Part shown: in pieces, positions 25,608 to 34,336 of the stretch | Layout: each line of letters starts with the position of its first letter | Position numbering within the stretch: position 1 is the stretch's first letter | DNA from: Bacteroidia bacterium | Lineage (GTDB): Bacteria > Bacteroidota > Bacteroidia > J057 | NCBI GenBank assembly: GCA_041391665.1 | Contig: JAWKNO010000002.1 | Coordinates: 1,674,001 to 1,738,000, forward strand | DNA: 64,000 bases | Direction: 5' to 3' | The notes under the pieces: model-generated | The model's input: the letters and a program-made list of their open reading frames with translations, nothing else | Told to the model about the DNA's origin: nothing | The model's database searches: none | Translations under genes and position numbers: made by a program

Positions 25608-26591
25608 ATGTCTCCGGTTGCAATTGCCCCTACCCTCCACGAAATCATCGCTGCCCAGGTACGATTAAGCAAATGGGTCAAAGAAACGCCTGTCGTTACA
25701 TGGGATTCTCTGACCAAAGAACGCTTGCTGGGACCTGATACTCAAGTGTATATAAAACTTGAGCTTTTCCAGCACGGGGGCAGTTTTAAACCTCGTGGTG
25801 CGTTGCTGGTGATGATGAACCTCGACGACGAAAGCCTGGAAAAAGGAGTAACGGCAGTCAGTGCAGGCAATCACGCCATTGCTGTGGGCTACGCCGCGCA
25901 GGTATTGGGAACCCACGCAAAAGTTGTCATGCCCAAAACCGCTAACCCTTTCAGGATTCAACGATGCCAGGAACTGGGCGCGGAGGTGGTGTTGGTAGAC
26001 AATGTAGCCCGCGCATTCGAGGAAGCCAGTCGCATTCAGCATGAAGAGGGGAAAACTTTTATTCATCCCTTTGAAGGACCATTGACGGCTTTGGGAACGG
26101 CAACGGTCGGGCTCGAATATACCCGGAGCGTAGCGAAGATGGACGCCGTCATCATTCCGGTTGGCGGTGGCGGACTGGCAGCCGGGATGGCTGCGGCTAT
26201 CCACCAGATCAATCCCGAGTGCCGGATTTTTGGGGTAGAACCCGTAGGCGCGGATACCATGCACCGGAGTTTTATTTCGGGTAATCCCGAATCCATCGAA
26301 GCGGTACGCACCATCGCCGACAGCCTCGGTGCTCCGTTTGCCATGCCCTACAGCATGGATATATGCAGGCGGTTTCTGGAAAAAATTGTTCTGGTAGAGG
26401 ATGATGACCTGCGAAATGCCATGCGGCTGATGTTCAATGAGTTAAAGCTCGTAGCCGAACCTGCTGCTGCTGCGTCACTCGCGGCATTGATCGGCCCGCT
26501 GAGGGAAGAGCTTACCGGCAAAAAAGTCGGACTCATAGCCTGCGGTTCCAATATCGATCTTGAAACATTTTATCAACTCATAAAACAATGA
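25608..26591 (+). CDS. PLP-dependent serine/threonine dehydratase (or serine racemase) family protein
   Basis: 327 residues from ATG 25608 (MSPVAIAPTL); a TTG at 25587 would add 7 residues. It is a fold-type II PLP enzyme. The Schiff-base lysine is in GGSFKPRGA, the asparagine loop in SAGNHAIAVGYAAQ, the phosphate-binding glycine loop in PVGGGGLAAGMA, and the C-terminal GSNIDLETF matches the PLP-ring binding segment. It lacks the C-terminal ACT regulatory domains of biosynthetic IlvA, so it is likelier a catabolic dehydratase or racemase. Substrate cannot be settled by eye. Its TGA overlaps the next gene's ATG by 4 bases. Confidence 0.9.
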   Translation: MSPVAIAPTLHEIIAAQVRLSKWVKETPVVTWDSLTKERLLGPDTQVYIKLELFQHGGSFKPRGALLVMMNLDDESLEKGVTAVSAGNHAIAVGYAAQVLGTHAKVVMPKTANPFRIQRCQELGAEVVLVDNVARAFEEASRIQHEEGKTFIHPFEGPLTALGTATVGLEYTRSVAKMDAVIIPVGGGGLAAGMAAAIHQINPECRIFGVEPVGADTMHRSFISGNPESIEAVRTIADSLGAPFAMPYSMDICRRFLEKIVLVEDDDLRNAMRLMFNELKLVAEPAAAASLAALIGPLREELTGKKVGLIACGSNIDLETFYQLIKQ

Positions 26592-27385
26592 AAAGAAGAA
26601 ACTTTGTAAAAAAAGCTGCCGCTGCTTCCATGGCAGGACTAAGTGTCGCGTCTCTTTCGGCGGCAGATCCTCAAAAAAAACAAAAGGGAAATGTTTACCA
26701 CGAACTTCGGGTATATCATGTCAATTATGGACGTAGCCAAAAAACGCTGACCGATTATTTCAAAGATGCCCTGATACCGGCCCTCAACCGGCTGGGGGTA
26801 AAGGCAGTAGGCGTATTTACAGAGATGAATGGCCCACAGCCTACCAAAATTTATTTACTGATCACCTATCCCGAGCTGAAGGACTTTATCGGACTGGCTG
26901 ATGCACTGGTTGCCGATAGTGTATATCAGGCAGCCTGGGCGCCCTATTTGCAGGTAGGTTCGGACAAATCACTTTTCAGCCGGTACGAATCAAACCTGAT
27001 GTATGCCTTTGACTCAGCCCCCGACCTGGAAGTTCCGCCTTCAGCCAAAACCAAAGGTCCGCGTATATTTGAACTCCGAACCTATCAAAGCCATAATGAA
27101 GATGCCCACAGAAGAAAAGTGGCTATGTTTGACAAAGGAGAGACGGCATTGTTTCGCAAGGTGAAAATGAATCCTGTATTTTTCGGAAAAACCCTGATCG
27201 GCGACAATATGCCCAACCTCACCTATATGCTTACCTTCAAAGATATGGCAGAACGGGATGCCAACTGGAACGACTTTATTGTCAGTGAGGAATGGAACAC
27301 GATGAAAAATCTGCCGGAATATGCAGATACCGTATCAAATATCATTCGCACGTTTCTGGTTCCTATGGATATATCGCAGGTATAA
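26588..27385 (+). CDS. NIPSNAP-family protein with Tat-type signal
   Basis: 265 residues starting MKRRNFVKKAAAASMAGLSV, a twin-Arg signal (KRRNF) and hydrophobic stretch, so exported to the periplasm folded. Two NIPSNAP-like ferredoxin-fold domains follow: about 38-140 (YHELRVYHVNYGRSQKTL) and 158-260 (RIFELRTYQSHNEDAHRRK, with ITYPELKDF and MLTFKDMAERDANW). The ELR-x-Y starts and 'F-x-D-x-A-x-R-x-x-W' type ends are family hallmarks. Bacterial NIPSNAP proteins are common in planctomycetes and Bacteroidota; their function is not known. The 4-base ATGA overlap means translational coupling to the dehydratase, an odd pairing of a cytosolic PLP enzyme with an exported protein. Confidence 0.85.
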   Translation: MKRRNFVKKAAAASMAGLSVASLSAADPQKKQKGNVYHELRVYHVNYGRSQKTLTDYFKDALIPALNRLGVKAVGVFTEMNGPQPTKIYLLITYPELKDFIGLADALVADSVYQAAWAPYLQVGSDKSLFSRYESNLMYAFDSAPDLEVPPSAKTKGPRIFELRTYQSHNEDAHRRKVAMFDKGETALFRKVKMNPVFFGKTLIGDNMPNLTYMLTFKDMAERDANWNDFIVSEEWNTMKNLPEYADTVSNIIRTFLVPMDISQV

Positions 27386-27497
27386 GCAACCCGCCTGTCT
27401 GATTGTGAAAAGGATACTATTTACCGTGGAAGAAAGTTATGTATGAAAACAGGGTGTCATTTACAACCCGTTTCTTTTACGCTGGAAAATTTACCAT

Positions 27498-28949
27498 ATG
27501 ATAACACGCGTTTTTTTCTTCATCCTGCTTCTTTTCACGAGTAGTATCCTTTTTGCCCAATCTCACAGAGGTTCGGGTTTGTTGATGGATGATGAGAGCT
27601 ATGAAACCATTCCTATAGCCGAAATTATCAGCCCTGACGGAAGCGGAAACCGAATTGCCCCCGCTGTCTCTCTGAAGAACTTTTCTCCGGTACCGCGTGA
27701 TCAGGGGCAATACAATAATTGCGTTGGCTGGGCAACTGCTTATGCGGCACGTACCATCATGGAAGCGCAGAAAGAAGGTTGGACCAATCAGGCTTTTATT
27801 ACTGAAAATGCTTTCTCGCCCGGGTTTGTGTACAAACTTATCAGCCCGGACGCATCCTGTTACTCTCCTACCTCAATAGACGAAGCATTAAAAGCTATGT
27901 CGCAAACCGGTACTGTAAAATTTTCTGACCTCAGGGAAGTTTGCCCCAGTCAAATTCCAACAGGCCTGATACGAGAAGCGGCGCAGTACAAAATCAAAAC
28001 ATACAACCGCCTGTTTTATCTCAAAGACAGTCCGGAAACAAAACTTGAAACGGTGAGGCAAAGTATTGCCAGAAGAGTCCCCGTCGTGATTGGCTTTCGC
28101 TGCCCGCCTTCCTTCGAAAAGGCCGACGGCCAAAATGTCTGGAATCCAACGGAAAGTGCCAACACCAATAACTATTTTGGCCATGCGATGTGTGTCGTTG
28201 GTTATGACAACGTAAAGTATGGCGGCGCGTTTGAGATTCAGAATAGTTGGGGGACAAAATGGGGAAATAATGGCTATATCTGGGTTCGGTACGATGATTT
28301 TGCTGCCTTTGCCAAATACGCCTATATCCTGGAGCAGTACACCATTCGCCCGGAGATCGCAGCAAAAAATCAAACCAGCACGCCGGTTCCCGAAGTTAAA
28401 CCCAGAGCAATACTCCCGGAATCCGCTTCCCGAAATATACAGGGAAAACTCACCTTTACCGATGCGTCAGGAGAAAAAATGGACATGAGACTATATGGGA
28501 ATTACTACAGGTTTCGAAAAGCCTATGCAGGTGGTACCCGGTATAAACTCAAAATGGAAGGTTCGGAAGGATTTGTCTATGTCTTAGGGCTAAATCCCAA
28601 TCGGGAGGTATACCAGGTATTCCCAGGCCTCAGAGATCAATCCGCCCAAATCGGCGTAAAGGGAAAAGTCATTTCTATCCCTACCTCAAGCAGTTACGCC
28701 ACGATCCATACCAGCCTGGGAGAGGATTACCTTTGTGTGTTGTTTAGCCAAAAACCGCTCAATATGTATCACCTTACCGAGCAGTTTGAGCAGGCCAAAG
28801 GGAGTATTTTCCAACGCGTGGAACAAGTCCTCGGCAAAGAGAAACTCTCTGCCCGGGAAATCAGTTATAATAGTACCGAAGCTGCATTCTCCGGCGTAAG
28901 TAGCGAAAAATCACTGGCCGTGATGATTGTACAGCTAAAAAGAAGATAA
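27498..28949 (+). CDS. Secreted papain-like (C1) cysteine peptidase with C-terminal DUF4384-like domain
   Basis: 483 residues with a signal peptide ending ILFAQ (about 21). A C1A-type catalytic domain occupies about 60-285: the oxyanion Gln and nucleophile in RDQGQYNNCVGWA (Gln69, Cys75), the His in FGHAMCVVGYD and the Asn in IQNSWGTKWGNNGY. No N-terminal inhibitory propeptide of usual length is apparent. The C-terminal part (about 325-483) has YRFRKAYAGGTRYKLKMEG and VYVLGLNPNREVYQVFP, resembling DUF4384 domains that often accompany C1 peptidases in Bacteroidota. It has no T9SS tail and is probably periplasmic. It lies upstream of an alpha/beta hydrolase with 19 bases between, likely an operon. 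Confidence 0.88.
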   Translation: MITRVFFFILLLFTSSILFAQSHRGSGLLMDDESYETIPIAEIISPDGSGNRIAPAVSLKNFSPVPRDQGQYNNCVGWATAYAARTIMEAQKEGWTNQAFITENAFSPGFVYKLISPDASCYSPTSIDEALKAMSQTGTVKFSDLREVCPSQIPTGLIREAAQYKIKTYNRLFYLKDSPETKLETVRQSIARRVPVVIGFRCPPSFEKADGQNVWNPTESANTNNYFGHAMCVVGYDNVKYGGAFEIQNSWGTKWGNNGYIWVRYDDFAAFAKYAYILEQYTIRPEIAAKNQTSTPVPEVKPRAILPESASRNIQGKLTFTDASGEKMDMRLYGNYYRFRKAYAGGTRYKLKMEGSEGFVYVLGLNPNREVYQVFPGLRDQSAQIGVKGKVISIPTSSSYATIHTSLGEDYLCVLFSQKPLNMYHLTEQFEQAKGSIFQRVEQVLGKEKLSAREISYNSTEAAFSGVSSEKSLAVMIVQLKRR

Positions 28950-28968
28950 CAGGGGTTAGCCCGCAGAC

Positions 28969-29970
28969 ATGATGATATTCTCGCTCATATTGTTAGTGTT
29001 GGTACTGGTAGCAGGTATTATTTTTTGGGTTGGTCCCCGCCCCCCAAAACCGGTGTACCGGATGGAATTGCCCGAGCTTCCCACAAACCTTCAGGATCTG
29101 GAAAAATATATACACGAATCAGAGCTACAGACCCCCTATCTCCGGCCTGACAATGAAGCGCGGATTATTTGGGCGAAGGGATATGAATACAAAAAAACGA
29201 CTTACAGCCTGGTATTTCTTCATGGCTTTTCAGCCAGTTATATGGAAATCGATCCGATCCACCGGGCATTTGGCGAGCGATTTGGTTGTAATGTGTACCT
29301 AAGTCGCCTGCAGGCTCATGGAGTAGATACCCCCGAGCCGATGCTCGATTTTACACCTGAAGGCTTTATGGATTCCGGCCTTTTTGCATTGGCGGCAGGG
29401 AAACAAATTGGCGAAAAGGTTATTTTGATTACCGCTTCCACCGGCTCCACGCTGGGTATTTATATTGCAGCCCATTTCCCTGAAATCGCCGGGCTGATCT
29501 GCTACTCACCCAATATCGACCTTTATTCAAATGTAACCCGCTTGCTGGCAGGGCCCTGGGGACTACATTTTGCCAAACTGGTTTTCCGGGGAAATTACCG
29601 CGCCAGGATTATTGAAGGGCCGGGAAAACAGTATTGGATTGCCCGGCACAGGGTAGAGGCGCTGATTGCTTTAAAAAACCTTATTCGCTCCACCATGAAG
29701 CCGGAAATATTTCAACGTGTGAAGCAGCCGTTTTTTATGGCTTATTATTACAAAAACCGCCAGTTTCAGGATAAAACTGTTTCGGTTCACAAAATGCTTC
29801 AGATGTACCGGCAACTGGGAACACTCCCAGAACTTAAGAGGAAAAAAAGTTTTCCCAAAGCCGGGGTTCACGCCATTGGCAGCAGGTTTACCTCAGGTGC
29901 GGTGGACAGGCTGCAAGCAGAGACCTTCCGCTTTGCGGAGGAAGTTTTGGGATTAAAACCCGTAGGTTGA
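28969..29970 (+). CDS. Membrane-anchored alpha/beta hydrolase
   Basis: 333 residues. One N-terminal membrane segment (LILLVLVLVAGIIFWV, about 5-20) is followed by a soluble alpha/beta hydrolase domain: FLHGFSASYMEI (oxyanion loop), LITASTGSTLGIYIA at the nucleophile elbow and GVHAIGSRFTSGAVD with the expected His. The elbow reads T-A-S-T-G rather than the usual G-x-S-x-G, so the first Gly is replaced by Thr; the Ser is intact. The acid residue is not clear. Lipase or esterase activity is plausible. It follows the C1 peptidase, and its stop directly abuts the convergent gene at 29971. Confidence 0.8.
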   Translation: MMIFSLILLVLVLVAGIIFWVGPRPPKPVYRMELPELPTNLQDLEKYIHESELQTPYLRPDNEARIIWAKGYEYKKTTYSLVFLHGFSASYMEIDPIHRAFGERFGCNVYLSRLQAHGVDTPEPMLDFTPEGFMDSGLFALAAGKQIGEKVILITASTGSTLGIYIAAHFPEIAGLICYSPNIDLYSNVTRLLAGPWGLHFAKLVFRGNYRARIIEGPGKQYWIARHRVEALIALKNLIRSTMKPEIFQRVKQPFFMAYYYKNRQFQDKTVSVHKMLQMYRQLGTLPELKRKKSFPKAGVHAIGSRFTSGAVDRLQAETFRFAEEVLGLKPVG

Positions 29971-30666
29971 TCACATTAGCTCTAACAACATCATTGAATG
30001 ATCACTGATTTTTTCTTCTCTATACCGATGGGAGTAGCTGCAATGTTTTATCTGACTTTTTAGCGCTGCATTTATGAAGAAATGATCAATCCGGAAACCA
30101 TTGCCTTTATTGCTGAACCAGGAATATTCTCTTTTCTCCGTATTCAATTCCCGCCATGCATCGACCATTCCTTTTTCTTCAAAAACATCAAAATACTTTG
30201 AATGGTAAAAAGTTGCCCCAGCTTCATCCAGATAGTGTTTCCCTGTATTCAAGTCTCCGGCAATGATGATGTTTTTGTGTTTATTTTTTTCTATTTCAAC
30301 AATGAGAAATTCAAAAATAGTTTTTTTCAAATGCAAACCCGGAAAATAACAACCATAAATCAAACTGTCTTCGTTTTCGAGTCTGACAATATGTCGTTTA
30401 AATTCAGCCAGCTCGTCGAAAACTTTTTTTTCAAAACTGGATTTACAGGCGATTAATACCGAGTTTAATTTTGGAGCGCAATCCACAAAATAGTGAAACT
30501 CATAGCCCATTTCATAGAGGTCCTTTTTCAACAATTCTCCTTGTTGATTATTCCTGTATTCAGTCAGAATAAAAATATCTGAATCAGAATTTTCGCGAAG
30601 CACATTTATGATCTTGCCGACCCTTTTGCCTCCGCCATGCCTTAAATTCCATGTAGAGATTTTCAC
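29971..30666 (-). CDS. Endonuclease/exonuclease/phosphatase (EEP) family protein
   Basis: 231 residues, cytosolic. EEP-fold signatures: N-terminal KISTWNLRHGG (Asn for metal binding), ILTEYRNN (Glu in motif), IIAGDLNTGKHY (Asp-Leu-Asn core), YSWFSNKGNGFRIDHFFI (Asp-His) and ISDHSMMLLE (final Asp-His). It is shorter than ExoIII (about 268) but holds all core motifs. It could be an AP endonuclease-like or other phosphodiesterase; substrate unassigned. It abuts the convergent hydrolase and precedes, on the same strand, the bestrophin gene 36 bases away. Base composition looks more AT-rich than its neighbours. Confidence 0.85.
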   Translation of the reverse strand: MKISTWNLRHGGGKRVGKIINVLRENSDSDIFILTEYRNNQQGELLKKDLYEMGYEFHYFVDCAPKLNSVLIACKSSFEKKVFDELAEFKRHIVRLENEDSLIYGCYFPGLHLKKTIFEFLIVEIEKNKHKNIIIAGDLNTGKHYLDEAGATFYHSKYFDVFEEKGMVDAWRELNTEKREYSWFSNKGNGFRIDHFFINAALKSQIKHCSYSHRYREEKISDHSMMLLELM

Positions 30667-30702
30667 TTCTTGATATTGAAATCTACAGGTAAAATTAGTC
30701 GC

Positions 30703-31737
30703 CTACATCAAAACGCCATCTTTTGCCTGAATACCTGGCGGCAAATCTTTTTCCCGGAGCATTTCTCTGAGGTCTATTTCTATCGTACGACAGAGCGACA
30801 ACATGGGGATATCATTGGCCATTCCCATAAAGGGGTTTTCGGTATAGTCCCCTACCACTTCCATCATAATATATACCCATCCGACAAGTGCTGTAATAGG
30901 AATCGAGAGCCAAAACCCCCATTCGCCCAGTTTTATCAGTTCGGGAATCATACTAAAAGGCAGGAGGAAAATAAATATCCCCACAAATATCCGGCTCATA
31001 TAAGCGTATTGCCGGGGTAGCGGAAATTTTTTAATCCGTTCACATTTTCCCTGATGCTCATACAAATGATACAAGACCTGGGTCATTTCCATATGGCGAA
31101 AATCTTCAATCATATTATCCTCCCGCAAGGCGGCAAGATCTCTGGATTGTTCGTTAATAATTTGCGTAGCCGTATTGACATTATTTACCAGCCGCTCGTA
31201 TTCGTCACGTGGCAGAAATTGTTTTAGCTCGGTGCGGGTAACGTCATCGTCTATGAGCCCTACCCCAAATTTATTTTGGTAGTATTTGGCCCTTGCGCCC
31301 AAAAGTCCGCCCTGGCTGGCATGTTCCCAGGAAGTTGAGACAAGCAGCTGGCTTCTCAGGGCATATAACCAGGCTATGTGCCGGTATATCAGCCGTTGTT
31401 TGATTTCAAGGATTTCTTCTTTCGTTTTTTTATTTTCAGTAAAATAATTGGTCACAAAACCATCGACATACATGCCCCATGCCCGGCTTGTATTGACAAT
31501 ACCGCCCCATATTTTCCGGGCTTCCCACATACGGTCATAGGCCTGGTTGTTTTTAAAACCTGCATAAAATGCTACAGCAGTGCCGATAACGGACATAGGC
31601 AACCAGGGAATACTAAACGCAATATAGTCCATTTGATAAAATAACGCCAGAATGGCCGCACCGCTTAACAGCCATATCGCATGGTGCCCAGACCAGTTTA
31701 AAACTTTGCCAATACTTATGCTTTTGGTAACAATCAT
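30703..31737 (-). CDS. Bestrophin-family anion channel-like membrane protein
   Basis: 344 residues with four membrane segments: two near the N-terminus (about 20-60, WLLSGAAILALFYQM and WLPMSVIGTAVAFYAGF) and two near 225-285 (IFVGIFIFLLPFSMIPELI and WLSIPITALVGWVYIMMEVV). The middle is soluble and helical. The family signature AFYAGFKNNQAYDRMWEARKIWGGIVN is seen in the N-terminal half, and GDYTENPFMGMANDIPM near the end. Bacterial bestrophins form pentameric ion channels, some cation-selective and some anion/bicarbonate-conducting. It lies next to a serine hydrolase and, beyond that, an SbtA bicarbonate transporter. The family call is secure; ion selectivity is unknown. Confidence 0.92.
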   Translation of the reverse strand: MIVTKSISIGKVLNWSGHHAIWLLSGAAILALFYQMDYIAFSIPWLPMSVIGTAVAFYAGFKNNQAYDRMWEARKIWGGIVNTSRAWGMYVDGFVTNYFTENKKTKEEILEIKQRLIYRHIAWLYALRSQLLVSTSWEHASQGGLLGARAKYYQNKFGVGLIDDDVTRTELKQFLPRDEYERLVNNVNTATQIINEQSRDLAALREDNMIEDFRHMEMTQVLYHLYEHQGKCERIKKFPLPRQYAYMSRIFVGIFIFLLPFSMIPELIKLGEWGFWLSIPITALVGWVYIMMEVVGDYTENPFMGMANDIPMLSLCRTIEIDLREMLREKDLPPGIQAKDGVLM

Positions 31738-31748
31738 TAGAATAAAAG

Positions 31749-33185
31749 TTATTGATTAAACAATCGTGCAATCCGGTGTGCCAGGTAGCTGATAAATAAG
31801 TATTCGTTGTTTGACAAGGCAATAATTGTCACGGGGCGATCTTTAAATCTCAACACATAACTCACATACCCCGGCCAGGAGCCGCTGTGAAAAACCAGGG
31901 TCTCATTTCCCTCCTTTTCCTTCACTTCCCATCCGTAACCATAGTCCGTACTTTCTCCATTCTTAAGTTTGTAGGGTGTAAAAATGGCAGCCATAGTCTC
32001 TGCACTTGCCAGTTGGTTTGTGCGAAGTGCCTTATCCCAGATCACCATATCTTTCAGGTTTGAATTAACCACCCCATCACCGGTGATCGCATCCATATAC
32101 CGTACATAGGAATAATCGGGGAGTGAATCAGGAAGAGTTAGGGTATGATTTTGTATATCAGGTATATAACCCAATGCCGTATTTTCAAGCTTTTCATCCG
32201 CAGACCTCCGGGTATTATAAATACGGGTCGACACCATGCCCAGCGGATCAAAAATCGATTCTTTTAAAAAGACCTCAAATGGCTGGCCGGATACCCGCCC
32301 GGCAATAATTGCCAGTAATACATAACCGGTATTGCTGTACGAATAATTGGTCCCCGGAGAAAACTCCTTCTTTGGGTGGTGCTTTGATAGCAGTTGAAGG
32401 ACATCGTCATTGGTAGCAAATCGCGTGGTGTCCCAATGTTTTTCCAACAACTCCATATAGTCGGGAATGCCGGAAGTATGGGTGAGCAGGTGTTCGATCG
32501 TAATGCCTTTGTAAACAGCAAGCTCGGGAAGATATTGGGCAGCATTGTCTGTAATTCGCAGCTTTCCCTGCTCCTGAAGAAGCATCACCGACATGGCTGT
32601 AAACGCTTTGCTGCATGAAGCCAGGTCAAACCGGGTTGCCGGAGTCAGCGGCGCTTGCGTCTCCTGGTTGGCCATTCCATAACAATTTTCATACACCACA
32701 CGGTCTCCATCCACCACAGCTACGCACCCACTAAAGCCAGCTGCAAGGTATTTGTAACGAACAATAGAGTCTATTTTTTCCGTGAGGTGGTCAGTATATA
32801 TGGGCTGATCTTTTTTATATTGAAATTCGGGTTGTTTGCTGTTAAAACCCATAATTTTCCCCTTTTTGGAAAAAGAAACCCCAAAATTGTCCAGTTCCGT
32901 CGTATCCCGCTGATAACGAAGCATAATACGTGCACTGCTACTCCCCCACTTGATATTCTGAATAGTACTTTTCCCCAGTTGATCGTATTGGGCACCAAAA
33001 GATTTTTCCAGTAAACCAGGAGAAAAAATCCATTTCAACGGAGCGCCCATAGTCGCATGCATTTTTTTGAAGTCCCGGGTATTGTAACCATCATAAAACT
33101 GCCGGATATAAGCTTCAGCCGCTGGGTTTTGGCTAAAAATGTATGCCGGTATAAGAAAAATAAAAACCGTACAGAGGTGTTTCAT
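31749..33185 (-). CDS. Serine hydrolase, beta-lactamase/penicillin-binding-protein-like fold
   Basis: 478 residues with a signal peptide ending YIFSQ (about 19). An N-terminal DUF3887-like segment (about 20-125) is followed by a class-C beta-lactamase-like domain (about 140-478): SxxK nucleophile in DLASCSKAFTA, the YxN motif in YSYSNTGYV, and FHSGSWPGY in the position of the KTG/HxG motif. THTSGIPDY is a further family hallmark. Proteins like this act as D-aminopeptidases, esterases or peptidoglycan-active hydrolases, not usually as antibiotic-inactivating enzymes. It is upstream of the bestrophin on the same strand, 11 bases away, so co-transcribed. Confidence 0.9.
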   Translation of the reverse strand: MKHLCTVFIFLIPAYIFSQNPAAEAYIRQFYDGYNTRDFKKMHATMGAPLKWIFSPGLLEKSFGAQYDQLGKSTIQNIKWGSSSARIMLRYQRDTTELDNFGVSFSKKGKIMGFNSKQPEFQYKKDQPIYTDHLTEKIDSIVRYKYLAAGFSGCVAVVDGDRVVYENCYGMANQETQAPLTPATRFDLASCSKAFTAMSVMLLQEQGKLRITDNAAQYLPELAVYKGITIEHLLTHTSGIPDYMELLEKHWDTTRFATNDDVLQLLSKHHPKKEFSPGTNYSYSNTGYVLLAIIAGRVSGQPFEVFLKESIFDPLGMVSTRIYNTRRSADEKLENTALGYIPDIQNHTLTLPDSLPDYSYVRYMDAITGDGVVNSNLKDMVIWDKALRTNQLASAETMAAIFTPYKLKNGESTDYGYGWEVKEKEGNETLVFHSGSWPGYVSYVLRFKDRPVTIIALSNNEYLFISYLAHRIARLFNQ

Positions 33186-33265
33186 ATAAAATGATTGACA
33201 GGTAAATTCCAGATAGAAAGTTGTATAAGAGTTTTGACAATACCCAATGAAACATCAACAATCAG

Positions 33266-33298
33266 AATATCATAAATATTTTTAATGACTATGATATT
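33266..33298. promoter_or_regulatory. Candidate operator between serine hydrolase and sbtA
   Basis: AATATCAT (33266-33273) and ATGATATT (33291-33298) form a perfect 8-bp inverted pair across 17 bases, within an AT-rich 182-base intergenic region. It lies about 70 bases before sbtA and about 80 before the divergent gene, a good position for shared control. No regulator for it can be named. Confidence 0.35.
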
Positions 33299-33367
33299 GA
33301 ATATAAATAAAAATATATAAACTATGCGATTCATCTTTGCGGCGAATTCACCACCAGTTAATCATTC

Positions 33368-34318
33368 ATGAATCTTCTACTTGAAAACCTGACCAACCCC
33401 GCCCTTCTTTTTTTCTTTTTGGGAATCCTGGCTGTAAGCCTTAAAAGTGATCTGGAGATTCCACCTACCAGTTCCAAATTCATTTCCCTTTATCTGCTGT
33501 TTTCCATCGGATTTAAAGGTGGAAATGAACTTGCTCACAGTCCTTTTGACATGGAAATTGTCTGGGGCATGGTCATGGGAATTATGGCCGCACTGCTTGT
33601 CCCGTTTTATACCTTTTTTATCCTGAAAAAGAGATTGGGGGTTCCCAATGCCGGCGCCATAGCTGCTGCTTATGGCTCGGTGAGTGCCGTTACATTTGTG
33701 ACCGCAATCTCCTATCTCGAAATCAGAAACCTATCTTTTGGTGGCCATATGGTCGCTGTCATGGCTTCCATGGAGGCGCCCTCCATCATTATCGGTGTCT
33801 TGTTGATGGAATGGTTTGGCGACTCCCAGATAAAAATAAGTAAGCGAAAAATCATTACCCATGCGCTTACAAACGGGAGTGTACTGCTGATTTTGGGGAG
33901 CCTGGTAATTGGCTTTTTGGCAAGTGATAAGCAAGCCCAGGGCATAAGCCCCTTTACCACGGATATTTTCAAGGGCTTTTTGGTTATTTTCCTCCTTGAC
34001 ATGGGGATCATCAGTGGAAAACGCCTTTCCTCTTTTTGGGAAAATGGCTGGTTTCCCTTTGCCTTTGCTATTGTAGTTCCGTTTATCAACGGCTGTCTTA
34101 TGGCTTTCCTGAGTACTTATGTTATTGATGACATCGGCAACCGGTTTTTATTGACGATTTTGGCGGCCAGTGCTTCCTATATAGCAGTACCTGCCGCCAT
34201 GAAGTTGGCCGCTCCGGAAGCCAACCCCGGCTTATACATCCCGATGTCCCTCGCGATAACCTTTCCGTTTAATATTACCCTCGGATTTCCTGTGTATTTT
34301 TATCTGGTTCACTTATAA
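33368..34318 (+). CDS. sbtA: SbtA-type sodium-dependent bicarbonate transporter
   Basis: 316 residues with about ten hydrophobic segments. Family hallmarks: LFFFLGILAVSLKSDLEIP at the N-terminus, ISLYLLFSIGFKGG soon after, SVSAVTFVTAISYLE mid-protein, and SYIAVPAAMKLAAPEANP with PFNITLGFP near the C-terminus, the two inverted-repeat halves of the SbtA fold. It imports bicarbonate with sodium. Cyanobacterial SbtA is regulated by the PII-like SbtB; no SbtB gene is adjacent here. In a heterotrophic Bacteroidota it likely supplies bicarbonate for carboxylations. Next to it, in the opposite direction, are a serine hydrolase and a bestrophin. Confidence 0.92.
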   Translation: MNLLLENLTNPALLFFFLGILAVSLKSDLEIPPTSSKFISLYLLFSIGFKGGNELAHSPFDMEIVWGMVMGIMAALLVPFYTFFILKKRLGVPNAGAIAAAYGSVSAVTFVTAISYLEIRNLSFGGHMVAVMASMEAPSIIIGVLLMEWFGDSQIKISKRKIITHALTNGSVLLILGSLVIGFLASDKQAQGISPFTTDIFKGFLVIFLLDMGIISGKRLSSFWENGWFPFAFAIVVPFINGCLMAFLSTYVIDDIGNRFLLTILAASASYIAVPAAMKLAAPEANPGLYIPMSLAITFPFNITLGFPVYFYLVHL

Positions 34319-34336
34319 CGACTGTCCGAAATACAA

